NCBI GenBank assembly: GCA_029237695.1
Contig: CM055272.1
Span: forward strand, 30,142,791 to 30,206,790
DNA: 64,000 nt
Source of the DNA: Conchocele bisecta
Lineage: Eukaryota; Mollusca; Bivalvia; Lucinida; Thyasiridae
Direction of reading: 5' to 3'
The position numbers and the translations under genes are program-made. The notes under the pieces are model-generated. The model had not been told where the DNA came from, ran no database searches, and was given only the letters and a program-made list of their open reading frames with translations. Shown one piece after another: positions 31,041 through 40,488 of this stretch; the first letter of the stretch is position 1; every line of letters starts with the position of its first letter.

Positions 31041-31390
31041 GCCCATTTCACTAACCTTTGTAAGATTAGGAAGTTTGTATTAAAGTGCAAAACTGAATGA
31101 TGTGGAAATAATCAGACACACTGTATGGAACTGTAACTGTTGGTTAGTTTTGGTCAACTCTACAGGCCCGTAGGCAGACATGTTTGAAGGGGGGTCGTTT
31201 CGAAGGCCCAAGGGGCCTGAGGTATCTAGGGGGGTCTAAAAAGTGGACCTCGAGGCTGGGCGGGGGGGGGGGTGGAGGGGGTCATCCGACCGCTCCGACC
31301 CCCCCTGGCTACGGGCCTGCTCTGTGTGTAAAGTAAATTCATAGAACTCTGAACTTTTTTCATCTTATTAAGTTTAGTGAAATGGGCCCG
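31041..31390. mobile_element. Decayed GGGCCGTTTCAC-type MITE with an inserted element
   Basis: Ends AGCCCATTTCACTAACCTTT and AGTTTAGTGAAATGGGCCC. Interrupted by the CAGGCCCGTAG element at 31163-31319. Confidence 0.6.
31163..31319. mobile_element. CAGGCCCGTAG element
   Basis: CAGGCCCGTAGGCAGAC to CTGGCTACGGGCCTG with G-rich and C-rich inner parts, including a run of 11 G at 31262-31272. Related to 40489-40822. Confidence 0.75.
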
Positions 31391-31435
31391 TCTGGTTTTC
31401 CGTATATTTCACTCCACTGTTGTCTACCTTTGCAG

Positions 31436-31516
31436 CCCAACTCGGTCCACAGCGTGTTTGACGACTACAAGACCAGGACGAATCTGGAGCGGAATATTCC
31501 TCGCCAACTCAGCATT
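31436..31516 (+). CDS. Exon 14 (residues 490-516)
   Basis: Acceptor CTACCTTTGCAG, donor GTAAAC. Phase 0 on both sides. PNSVHSVFDDYKTRTNLE then RNIPRQLSI, leading into the helical half. Confidence 0.9.
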
Positions 31517-31629
31517 GTAAACCATCTTGCTTACAACTTTGTAAATTATCTGGATTACGCTGGTGCTTTTCTGTGGAAAACTGTCCAGGGCATGTGGGTT
31601 TAAAATATCCTAAGCATTTACTCTGTTCT

Positions 31630-31735
31630 CATGCTCAAAATCAGGAAGTTTGATTGGCCGAGGCTGAGCTGTGCTCAGTCTCGGCCAATCAAACTGTCTG
31701 ATTTTGATTATTAGTTTATAAATAGAACATGCTTA
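31630..31735. repeat. GATTGGCCGAGGCTGAGC hairpin
   Basis: AGTTTGATTGGCCGAGGCTG and its complement TCGGCCAATCAAACTG. Shares CATGCTCAAAATCA and GAACATGCTTAGA with the intron 2 units before exon 3. Confidence 0.65.
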
Positions 31736-31874
31736 GATAGGTCTATAAGCGCAAGTCTAGTACAGTTGAAGTACTGATTATGTTCTCGACAAGTAAATTC
31801 AAAATCAAAGTTTATTCATCTGAGCAGAGCAAAAACGGTCTTGGTTATTGTTCATTCCTTCATTTGGCTTATAT

Positions 31875-32088
31875 TTAACCCTTACTACGCTGAATTAAAT
31901 GTTGTCGTCTGCTGGAAATGTTTTATTTTCAATATTTCTCGACAAAAACCTGGTTTTGACAGCACATGAGAATCGTCTCCAGTGGAGACGATTCTCATGT
32001 GCTGTCAAAACCAGTTTTTTGTTAAGAATTAAAGCAAAAATGAAAAACAGCAGACGGCAATTTCCGTCAACAGCGTAGGAAGGGTTAA
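31875..32088. mobile_element. TTAACCC-type foldback MITE
   Basis: TTAACCCTTACTACGCTGAA to AGCGTAGGAAGGGTTAA with TTAA at both ends and tip GAGAATCGTCTCCAGTGGAG. Confidence 0.92.
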
Positions 32089-32355
32089 GGGTGGGAATTG
32101 GCTCGAACACCTTCCATACCCGGAATAAAAGCACCCAAAATGTTGTTTAACAAGCATTATATTATATACCACGCAGCAAATATTGCCTCTATGTAATGTA
32201 GACCTACGTAGCTGCCATTTAGTCTCACAGTGAACATCCATGAAATTGTAAACAAATTGCAGACTACAACCAGACTACAGGAAATGAGTATTTAAACCGG
32301 TTAGGATCAACATTTATGAACAATGTACACTTGACCCTGAGACGTTGGGACCATT

Positions 32356-32915
32356 ATGTGGCAGTGACTGCAGAAATGGGACTTGTAACATTTATCGCCA
32401 GTTTAGCTCTAAGTATGGTATGGTATGCCTGGTATGGATCTATATTGTTAATGAGAAGCATGGTGCATGTTAGACTCGCAGAATAGCAAACAGTGCAGAC
32501 TCTGTTAGACTGCGCTGATGTGCAAGCTGATCTTGGTCTATACTGTTTGTAAATGCCATAAACCACATTCCCCATCAATAACGCTGCAAGGAAGGACTGA
32601 CCACTTATGAACTCACGTCGGATCTTCCGCTTCCCATAGCCAGCCTTATACTCGGGTTTGAGTATTTTCCCCATTTATACCACACAGCAAACAAATATTG
32701 CCTAGAGAGCCATGTCATGTAAACATTTATATTTCCGTATGTATATGACCTTGCTGTAGAATGGATGTACAATTCGTTCCCACGATATAACAATTCGTTC
32801 CCACGAATTAACAATTCGTTCCCGTGGGAACGAATTGTTATTTCGTAGGAACGAATTTTTAAATTGAGGGATCAATCAAGCATAAGCCCCATATCTCCAG
32901 TGACAACCATAAATA
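32356..32915 (+). mobile_element. GGCTGTGACTGGAG repeat, degenerate, with inner insertions
   Basis: TATGTGGCAGTGACTGCAGA at left and CCATATCTCCAGTGACAACC at right. Two stretches with GACTGACCACTTATG / GTCTGACCACTTATG (32597, 32925) show local duplication. Confidence 0.5.
32767..32855. repeat. ACAATTCGTTCCCACG hairpin cluster
   Basis: Three direct copies of ACAATTCGTTCCC and an inverted GGGAACGAATTGTTA. Confidence 0.85.
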
Positions 32916-33077
32916 ACCCTGCACGGTCTGACCACTTATGGACTAAAGCCAAAGTTTCCATTTCCGCTATACACAGACGTGACTACTTTCCCAATGTGTA
33001 TTGTATACATATTGTGAACTTGCTGGTGAACAGACCTAAAACCCAATCAATCAATCATTTGTTGACTATTTATACAG

Positions 33078-33170
33078 GAACGCTGCCTGTCGTTGATCGA
33101 GCAGTTCTGGACGTACGTTATCTGGCAGGACGACAACGGAAAGGATGAGGACATTCATCTGTCTATCATC
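33078..33170 (+). CDS. Exon 15 (residues 517-547)
   Basis: Acceptor ATTTATACAG, donor GTATGT. Phase 0 on both sides. CLSLIEQFWTYVIWQDDNG then KDEDIHLSII; starts the helical C-terminal part with aromatic helix residues. Confidence 0.92.
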
Positions 33171-33190
33171 GTATGTATCAACAGAAATAT

Positions 33191-33216
33191 ACACCTGTCT
33201 GTCGTTGTATATCAAC
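33191..33216 (+). pseudogene. Short echo of the exon 15 end and donor
   Basis: CACCTGTCTGTCGTTGTATATCAAC, given as CACCTGTCTGTCGTT and GTATATCAAC, resembles CATCTGTCTATCATC and GTATGTATCAAC 40 bp earlier. Short, so weaker than the other echoes. Confidence 0.5.
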
Positions 33217-33532
33217 TGAATAGTATAAAATCCAGTACATGATAGTTTTTATACGCCCGTTTGAAAAAACCAGCATGTATTCACCTTGTATGGGCGGGCG
33301 GGTTGGCGGGCACAGCTTGTCCACGCAATAACTAGAGTTTTGCTTAATGTATTGTAACCAAATTTGGTCTACATGTTTATCACAGTAAGATGAGGGCAGC
33401 CAGTATTGATTTATAAAAAAGGATTCATGTCTTTTCTCCCCTTGGCGGCCATTTTTAATTTTAATCTGATGTAACGCCCATTCTACATATTGAATTTACG
33501 TGTCGTGCATTCCTTTTTTTTGTGGTCAGATA
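33217..33532. other. Intron 15, nothing recognised
   Basis: No repeat family or exon identified. Confidence 0.4.
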
Positions 33533-33743
33533 TTAACCCTTAGACCGCTTATTATTTTTTTGTCGTCTGCTGTTTATTTTCTATTTTTCATTTTTATCAT
33601 CAAAAACATTCTTTGACAGTACTTTAGAATAATTTACAACATGCTTTGACAGCACTTCAGAACCATGTTTTTATTGAGAAATAAGGCAAGATATAAAAGC
33701 AACAGCAGACGACAATTGTAGTGAGTAGTGGTCTATGGGTTAA
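33533..33743. mobile_element. TTAACCC-type foldback MITE
   Basis: TTAACCCTTAGACCGCTTAT to GTAGTGGTCTATGGGTTAA. The tip is partly lost. Confidence 0.85.
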
Positions 33744-33929
33744 TTGTCATCTTCATCACCTTCACCATCGTTGGTGTTTTTTCTCAATGTTTTGGAAAGT
33801 TACTTGGGAAAAACATTCTGCTACGCCTGAAGATTTTGTAGAAATGGTATGGGATAATAAAACTGATTGATGTAAGTGCATGAGCCAACAATTAAAAAAA
33901 TGGTAATTTCCATTTGGGAAAACATTGGT

Positions 33930-34147
33930 TTAACCCTTACACCGCTACTCACAACAATTGTCATCTGCTGTTGCTTTTATATCTTGCTTTATTTCTCAAT
34001 AAATACATGGTTTGACAGCACTTCAGAATCATTTCCAATGGAAATGATTCTAAAGTGCTGTCAAAGCATGTTTTTTTATGATAAAAATGGAAAATAGAAA
34101 ATAAACAGCAGACGACAAAAAAAATAAGATAGTGGTCTAACGGTTAA
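33930..34147. mobile_element. TTAACCC-type foldback MITE
   Basis: TTAACCCTTACACCGCTACT to AGTGGTCTAACGGTTAA with tip GAATCATTTCCAATGGAAAT. Same subfamily as the previous copy. Confidence 0.9.
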
Positions 34148-34258
34148 CTGTAAAGTTGGACAATCATATATGATAATAAAACAAATAATAGTATATTAGC
34201 CAAAAAGTAAAAAACATTATTTTGTATTACTTTTTGGGTCACACTCTTACATAATTAT

Positions 34259-34907
34259 CAGGCCTCAACAAAGTTTTATTTTCTGACTCGTCCCACTGGA
34301 CGAGAGAACATAAAAATCTACTCGTCCAGACTGGACTTCTACTCGTCCAAACTTTTGGTCAAATAACAAAACATACATTTTCAGAAATGGTAATTATATA
34401 ATGTCTTTAATTAGTTTTAGATATAATTCGCCAGATACCCGTGATTAATTTCGCCTTTTCGAGTTGTTCATTGGATCTAACAATATCTCCGCCGCCCTGC
34501 AAAAACCGGCGTATGTCTGACATCTTGTTTTGTTTGTAAACACAGAGCAGACGACAGTTAAACAGGATGCTGAGTCACGGTTACTGGTTATAGAATGCAC
34601 ATATTAAATTCAGTAGTTGCAGCCATGAATGGGAATAAGTCGGACACAGTCTACATTGTATATGTGTATCTTGACAACGCAGAAATGCGAGTGTAGTAGG
34701 TAGTCTCCCTTTACCACGCTCGGTAATCAGTTGAATATTTTATTGGAATTTAATATTTCGCTTCGCAAAACTTCGCATTTGCATTTTCTCAGTGGTGATC
34801 TTCAAATTTCCACTCGCCCGACTGGACGAGCGGCTTTCAATTTGCACTCGCCCAGACTGAAAAGTTACTCGTAAATACGAGCGGACGAGTGGATTTGTCG
34901 AGGCCTG
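34259..34907. mobile_element. CAGGCCTCAACAAA element, about 650 bp
   Basis: Ends CAGGCCTCAACAAAG / TTTGTCGAGGCCTG, each flanked by ATTAT. Subterminal GACTCGTCC-GGACGAG motifs recur near both ends. No transposase. Confidence 0.8.
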
Positions 34908-34912
34908 ATTAT

Positions 34913-34992
34913 CCTGCGAATAAAGACCACCTGTGAACAAAGGCCAGATTTTTCACTTCTCATGGTTGGCCTTTATTCGCAGGTTTGACTGT
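34913..34992. mobile_element. CCTGCGAATAAAG hairpin MITE
   Basis: CCTGCGAATAAAGACCA and TGGCCTTTATTCGCAGG followed by TTTGACTGTA, like a Tigger-type end. About 80 bp. Confidence 0.7.
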
Positions 34993-34993
34993 A

Positions 34994-35279
34994 CAGGCGC
35001 GGATCCAGTATTTCGGGTTAGGGGGGCGTAACTATTTTGCAATACTTGACTATATTATCGAACGCGCTAGGGGGGTCGGGGGGCATTCCCCCCGGAATTA
35101 TTTTGAAATCTGCATCGCATTTCCTGCGTTCTGGCGCATTTTGGAGCAAAAAAAAACAATAAACAATAAATTCACAACGCGAATGTAGAAACGTGCCTTG
35201 TAACTTGTAAACAATCTTTACTCGGCAAATTTTAGGGGGGGCGCGCGCCGGGTCCGCCCCCCCCTGAATCTGCCCTTGC
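34994..35279. mobile_element. CAGGCGCGGATCCAG element
   Basis: CAGGCGCGGATCCAGTATTT to CCTGAATCTGCCCTTG with CTGTA at both flanks. G-run and C-run arms lie inside. Confidence 0.75.
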
Positions 35280-35364
35280 TGTATGTATAGTTTGTGAATT
35301 GGAATGAGGTCAAATTTCAGCCTTAAAATAGGATAAATGAACGCCGTTATCACATCATCATCGT

Positions 35365-35401
35365 ACATCATGTATTTCTGTAACTTTAACTTGCTCTCCA
35401 G
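35365..35401 (+). pseudogene. Echo of exon 16 interior
   Basis: ACATCATGTATTTCTGTAAC and TTTAACTTGCTCTCCAG match ACATCATGTATCTCTGTATC and TTCGACTTTCTCTCAGC of exon 16. It reads IMYFCNFNLLSS against IMYLCIFDFLSA. The CACATCATCATCATCG sequence before exon 16 is also doubled, so intron end and exon were duplicated together. Confidence 0.75.
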
Positions 35402-35436
35402 TTATCACATCATCATCATCGTCGTTTGTATTCCAG

Positions 35437-35544
35437 GACAAACAATATCACTACATGGAGGAGAGATATATGGTCTCAGACATCATGTATCTCTGTATCT
35501 TCGACTTTCTCTCAGCCGTCGTCGAATACTCCGAACAGAATAAG
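35437..35544 (+). CDS. Exon 16 (residues 548-583)
   Basis: Acceptor TTGTATTCCAG, donor GTATAG. Phase 0 on both sides. DKQYHYMEERYMVSD then IMYLCIFDFLSAVVEYSEQNK, a long amphipathic to hydrophobic helix. Confidence 0.92.
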
Positions 35545-35622
35545 GTATAGTTACATCGCACTACGTATGAGGGTTGGCAGAATATGGTTCAATTTCCATC
35601 CGTGGTGAAAAAGTACAGGAAA

Positions 35623-35862
35623 TTAACTCTGCATGCTGGGAAACTTGTGGGCTATAAATAGTTCAAAACTAGCGGACAAAAATTTCTCATATTTTCTTGT
35701 ATTTCTCCCCGTAAATATCATGAATATGTCTTGGAATTTCATTAGAATTGAGTCCTGAGGACTCAATTCTAATGAAATTTCAAGACATATTTACAGAGAG
35801 AAATAAAACATACTCCTAATTCGTTTGGCGGATATTTTCGCCGCTAGCATGCAAAGAGTTAA
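35623..35862. mobile_element. TTAACTC foldback MITE
   Basis: TTAACTCTGCATGCTGGGAA to CTAGCATGCAAAGAGTTAA. Tip ATTAGAATTGAGTCCTGAGG with its complement. Related to 25852 and 46944. Confidence 0.88.
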
Positions 35863-35935
35863 AGCGCATCTACATTATGGATTCGGTTTAGCTTCGTTTG
35901 AGGTCGTGATAACAATGGATTTGTGGTACTTTCTA

Positions 35936-36155
35936 CAGTGGAACCTCTCTAAACCGGACACCAAGAAAACACCTGTCATCTTATATTTGATGAGATTCTT
36001 GGTCATTTATCTCGGGTAATAATGTCTGTTCATGATCGCATAGCACACAACTATGGCTCAGAATGATCCAATGTCTGATTTACTGTGACACTTCTCTAAG
36101 CCGGACACCCTGGGGACCTCCCCCAAGGGTGTCCAGTTTAAAGAGGTTTCACTAT
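35936..36155. mobile_element. Tigger-like MITE (CAGTGGAACCTCTCTAAACC)
   Basis: CAGTGGAACCTCTCTAAACC at left; GTGTCCAGTTTAAAGAGGTT and TCACTATA at right. Another GACACTTCTCTAAGCCGGAC arm lies inside. Confidence 0.8.
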
Positions 36156-36408
36156 ATCTCTGTTTGTACATTTCCTTGTCTATATTACTAAATACATGTG
36201 GCCAGATGTGACGTTGTTTTTAATAAATGATATTCTAAGTTGATGTTCATCGAGCCAGATATATTGACAACAATCTATTTCTATCATTTGGGCAAACTTT
36301 CATGATGACGTCAGTTAAGTTCAAATTCATCTCTGAATCTTCTTTAAACACCGATGGTGGAATTTACTTGTCTTGTTCGATAAAAACCCTGGCCTGTCCG
36401 TGTTGCAG

Positions 36409-36562
36409 ATGATCCAGCTGTTTTCCCACATTCTGGCGGGAAACTTGGAGGGCGCGTGTTTCCGCTACATCATGTTGCTAGGTGACTTCATCGCAGCCGT
36501 CGACTGGAAAGAGGTTCGAGGATTTCCGCGCCTTCGCTTCTGTTGTCTATCCATTCCTCGGG
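36409..36562 (+). CDS. Exon 17 (residues 584-634), one surplus base
   Basis: Acceptor CCGTGTTGCAG, donor GTCAGT. It must be 3n long (phase 0 both sides) but is 154 nt. The first part reads MIQLFSHILAGNLEGACFRY and DFIAAVDWK. The last part reads protein-like only one frame over: RFEDFRAFASVVYPFLG, and in that frame it joins exon 18 in phase. Dropping one A of AAA at 36508-36510 unites both. A consensus error in a short A run or a real allelic frameshift would explain this. Splicing at GAG-GTTCGA (36513) would keep frame but discard the conserved-looking tail and is a weak donor. Confidence 0.88.
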
Positions 36563-36602
36563 GTCAGTTGGAGTTGGGTTGGGCAATGTTTTACTTATTT
36601 TC

Positions 36603-36800
36603 TGCAAAAACCAGGAACACACTTTTCCAATGTTTCGGCACAAGGCCTTTATCAAGGAATTAGTTTCTACTAAACGCTAAGTGGCATCCATTTTAGATTT
36701 CGCAATCTAAAATGGATGCCACTTAGCATTTATTAGAAACTAATTGCTTGATAAATGCGTTGTGTCGAAACGTCAGAAAAGTAGGTTCCTAGTTTTTGCA
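36603..36800. mobile_element. Hairpin element, tip AAGTGGCATCCATTTTAGAT
   Basis: GCTAAGTGGCATCCATTTTA and its complement flank TTTCGCAA. Outer arms TTAGTTTCTACTAAA / TTTATTAGAAACTAAT. Confidence 0.75.
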
Positions 36801-36931
36801 GAATTGTTCAACATTTCGTATTATTGCGGAAAGCTTACTTAGTTTCGTTTTCAGCCACTTGGATGTTGGCCAAATAGTACTACTACAGGCTGGGACTAGA
36901 TAACAGCATTATTGTGTTATGTATTATTCAA

Positions 36932-37316
36932 CAGGGCTCCAGATAAGCTGCGTATTTGCGTAAATACCCAATTAAAATTGCCAAAAACCCAATTGAAATC
37001 AGAAGTAGCGAGTATCAAAAAGCAATAACAAATTTGTGGTACCTTTATCATGCTACAGAAAACAATAAACAGACCACTTTTATAGCATATTTTTCTTATT
37101 TTCCATAAAAACACGTCTTGGTATTTCATTAGAATTGTCTCCAAGGAGACAATTCTAATGAAATGCCAAGACGTGTTTTCATTTCGAAGCAAACTATTCA
37201 ATAATTGCTGTCTGTTTATGTGTAAATTTTACCCAATTAAAATATTGAAATACCCAATTGCTTCAGATATAATGGAGTGAAAATACGCAATTACTAATTC
37301 CTTATCTGGAGCGCTG
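36932..37316. mobile_element. CAGAGCTCCAG foldback MITE
   Basis: CAGGGCTCCAGATAAGC to CCTTATCTGGAGCGCTG, flanked by ATTCAA on both sides. Tip ATTAGAATTGTCTCCAAGGA. Confidence 0.9.
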
Positions 37317-37923
37317 ATTCAATGTTTTATTTTTCATGATGCTGAACACTGTGGACATAATGATCTCAATATATTGCAAATTCAAGAAAGATGGCTGAAT
37401 TTTGTACTTCTTGAGTTTTCTCCCTTTGACCAAATGCTCGCCTTTGCTTAGGACTTTAACGGCAGTCTTATATTGTTACAAATATTTTCATGTCACTTCA
37501 CACATATGTAAGTCCAATTTTCATCTTAATATTTACAACACAATAAGCCCCATTCCAGTCACCACAAAACGCGGCCAGAACGTACAGGTCAGTAGGTCCC
37601 GTGAAGCTGTACAGGACCGGAGCAAATTTTACAGAACCGGAAAATGTAGATAATAAAAAAGTACACAAAACTTGGTTAAGGTTGAATTCTGAAGTCTGTA
37701 GACATTGATTTAGGGACAGGAAACACGCATGTACATTCTTCCACGTCATATAGTAGTAAAGGGGTGCAAGGTGATTTTTTAAAGGTCTGTCGGACCTGTA
37801 ATCTGGGTTTTATGACAGACCTTCTCAGGTTTTACCGGTCATGACCGGTTGTCCAGTCCGGCTTGTTTCGCGGAGACTGTCATCTGGTCCGGTTATGTTT
37901 CATTGTGTGTGCTGTATTTACAG
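37317..37923. other. Intron 17 remainder, nothing recognised
   Basis: No known repeat or exon. CCGGTCATGACCGG near 37836 is a short palindrome. Confidence 0.4.
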
Positions 37924-38049
37924 GAGGACGACCTGGAGACCCTGCAGATGAGCTACACGTCGTACAGCGAGAATAAAATATCCCGGTCCATGGTGTCTCA
38001 GTTCATCGTCCACCTTATACTCAAGTACCGCGAGCCACGATTCCTTGAG
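37924..38049 (+). CDS. Exon 18 (residues 635-676)
   Basis: Acceptor GTATTTACAG, donor GTAGGA. Phase 0 on both sides. EDDLETLQMSYTSYSENK then SRSMVSQFIVHLILKYREP and RFLE. Confidence 0.92.
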
Positions 38050-38079
38050 GTAGGAACCTCAACTAGTCATGTCTTACCT

Positions 38080-38159
38080 CGCTGTCAATCTCCCGGTCGA
38101 TTGTGTCTCAGTTCATCATCCACTTTATGCTCAAGTACCACGAGATACGATTCCTCGAG
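38080..38159 (+). pseudogene. Echo 1 of exon 18 (3' two thirds)
   Basis: TCCCGGTCGATTGTGTCTCA onward reads SRSIVSQFIIHFMLKYHE-IRFLE and ends with the same donor GTAGGA. TGTCTCAG before TTCATC could serve as a weak acceptor. The 5' third of the exon is absent. Confidence 0.85.
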
Positions 38160-38196
38160 GTAGGAACCTCACCCTCAACTTGTCATGTCTTACCTC

Positions 38197-38276
38197 GTTG
38201 TCAATCTCCCGGTCGATTGTGTCCCAGTACATCACCCACTTTATACTCGAGTACCGCGGTCCCACGATTCCTCGGG
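38197..38276 (+). pseudogene. Echo 2 of exon 18
   Basis: Reads SRSIVSQYITHFILEYRG, then diverges (PTIPRG) before GTACCA. The copies start at 37981, 38091 and 38207 (spacing 110 and 116 bp), with the intron text between them (CATGTCTTACCTCG) repeated too. Confidence 0.85.
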
Positions 38277-38419
38277 GTACCAGGCTCATGTTAGTGCATG
38301 GGAAATTTAGTGTTACCTTTAGTGTCACAAGCTAGGTTAAAGTTTTTGTTTGATCTTGTATCTTGAATAGTATTAGGCCTACAGCCACCATACGTGCACA
38401 CTATCATGAGCCAGTGGTG

Positions 38420-38905
38420 TGTACTGCCCTCCCAAGTCAAACTGTAGTATCTGCACTATGATGCTATGCTGACCCAGTGCAATCATCCCAAGTCAAACTG
38501 CAGTATCTGTTAAACTGCAGTATCTGTTAAACTGCAGTATCTGCACTATGGTGCTATGCTGACCCTGTGCAATCATCCCAAGTCAAACTGCAGTATCTGT
38601 TAAACTGCAGTATCTGCACTATGATGCTATGCTGACCCTGTGCAATCGTCCCAAGTCAAACTGCAGTATATGTTAAACTGCAGTATCTGCACTATGATGC
38701 TATGCTGACCCTGTGCAATCATCCCAAGTCAAACTGCAGTATCTGTTAAACTGCAGTATCTGCACTATGATGCTATGCTGACCCTGTGCAATCATCCCCA
38801 CCTGGGGATGATTGCACAGGGTCAGCATAGCATAGCATAGCATCGTAGTGCAGATACTGCAGTTTAACAGATACTGCAGTTTGACTTGGGAGGGCAGTTT
38901 AGCAC
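38420..38905. repeat. 73-bp tandem repeat ending in an inverted copy
   Basis: TATGCTGACCCTGTGCAATC recurs at 73-bp steps (GACCC at 38561, 38634, 38707, 38780; the first, at 38471, is 90 bp before). Then the sequence turns back at CACCTGGGGATG with one inverted unit ending CAGTTTGACTTGGGAGGGCA. The left border CCCTCCCAAGTCAAACTG is its complement, so it looks like a foldback element with one arm amplified. Confidence 0.88.
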
Positions 38906-39019
38906 AAGCCTCTGTGAAAAAAATGTGAGACCTTGACCTACAATTGCAATATTTACATACAATGTAGTTATTTCCTTTGGTTAAAGTCTTTGCTTGACCT
39001 ATGTGATCTAGCATGTCTA

Positions 39020-39577
39020 CTGTCTGTTTCATGAAAGCTGCCCAAATTTTACGGCCATATAAACAATTCAAAAACCATATTGTTTTCGATAATATTAAAT
39101 TAAAGGAAAATTTAAGAATGAGCCTTCTTTTTATTTTGTGAAATTTGGTCAAATATTGATTTTATTGCAAAAACAAAATTTCCCCATGTTAAATCCCCAT
39201 AGATATCTTCATGGAGTAGTCTATGGGGATTTAACATGGGGAAATTTTTTAGAATTTCAGACATACTGGACCGATTTTTAAAATTTAACTTGTTTTCTTA
39301 GATCGTTTTCAAGCTATCTAGCTAGGTTTCGGAGTCAATTTCCAAATGTTTTCGTTTTTTTACTCCTCCCACAACTCCTCTACCTTTTCCCCCCATGTTA
39401 AATTCCCATAGACAAATCAATTTTTCGTAATAAAATCAATATTTGACCAAATTTCACGAAATAAAAAGAAGGCTCATTCTTAAATTTTCCTTTAATTTAA
39501 TATTATCAAAAAAAATATTGTTTTTGAATTGTTTATATGGCCGTAAAATTTGGGCAGCTTTCGTGAAACAGACTATA
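39020..39577. mobile_element. TA-flanked foldback element (CTGTCTGTTTC ends)
   Basis: CTGTCTGTTTCATGAAAGC to TTTCGTGAAACAGACTATA. The right end has lost the CAG-TA terminus by substitution. Tip shortened (ATCTTCATGGAGTAGTC). Confidence 0.85.
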
Positions 39578-39610
39578 GTGTAATAATCATACATGGCTCC
39601 TGCTACAGTA

Positions 39611-39919
39611 CAGTAGCCCATTTCACCAACATTGCAAAGTATACTTATCTAGCAAAGTATACTTTGAGGGAGAAATTTTCAATTTTACGATAAATTTATT
39701 AATTTGTATTATACTGAATTTATTACATTATCACAGCCATTTTGGCTGTGATTATGTAATAAATTCAGTATAATAATTCTGCATACTTTTAATTATCAAA
39801 TATATGCAGTCGTGAGTTCTATATGAAATAATGCATTTCAAAGGAAAAATAAATGATTACTCCCTCAAAGTATACTTTGCTAGAAAAGTATACTTTACGA
39901 AGTTGATGAAATAGGCACC
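39611..39919. mobile_element. TATACT hairpin MITE, copy 8
   Basis: CAGTAGCCCATTTCACCAAC to GTTGATGAAATAGGCACCAG with the CCATTTTGG tip. Confidence 0.9.
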
Positions 39920-40185
39920 AGATCCTAATACTGTGCTTTCATGCTGGGGGGATTTGGTTACTTCATTGCTCATTGACTACTCATTTCTCTCCTATGCAGG
40001 TACATTCCCATGTGTATATAACCTTGCCAAGTAATGGACATAACACCCAATTCAAACAAAGCATCAGAGGATGTGAGAATTTGCGTATCTTAACAATGAA
40101 TCCTTAAAAATGTATACCATTATGGTGAATTTTACTGACATTCACATCAGGGGCTAAGTGATCCAGTGCAGTAAGGATCAGGATT

Positions 40186-40380
40186 TGTGGAGCGCGTGGT
40201 CGAGCGGTCTGAGGCATCGGACTGCTGATCTTACGGTTGTCGGTTCGAGCTTCACCCGAGGCGTGCGTTGTGTCCTTGAGCAAGACACTTTATCCACACT
40301 GCTTCAGTCCACCCGGCTGTAAATGGATACCTGCTAAATACCGGGAATCTCGATTGTATTTGATTGTATATGAATAAAAT
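40186..40380 (+). mobile_element. tRNA-derived SINE with a conserved central domain
   Basis: Head GTGGAGCGCGTGGTCGAGCG with pol III A box TGGTCGAGCGG (40197-40207) and B-box-like GGTTCGAGC (about 40242). The body TGTCCTTGAGCAAGACACTT and CAGTCCACCCGGCTGTAAAT resembles the central domain shared by many animal tRNA-SINEs. The tail is A+T-rich. Confidence 0.82.
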
Positions 40381-40488
40381 ATGATCATGCACAACGTTGT
40401 AATATCAATTAAGGGAAAACACTACGAAATGGGCCGAAGAAACTGACAAAATTTATATAAGCATATGCTTATATCCGATCTCTAACAC

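Noticed and set aside
35018..35371. Reverse-strand 117-codon open frame
   Set aside because: It is made by the G/C-run arms of the CAGGCGCGGATCCAG element and crosses its border.
38700..39152. 150-codon reverse-strand open frame
   Set aside because: It runs from a foldback element into a tandem repeat; composition reflects repeats only.
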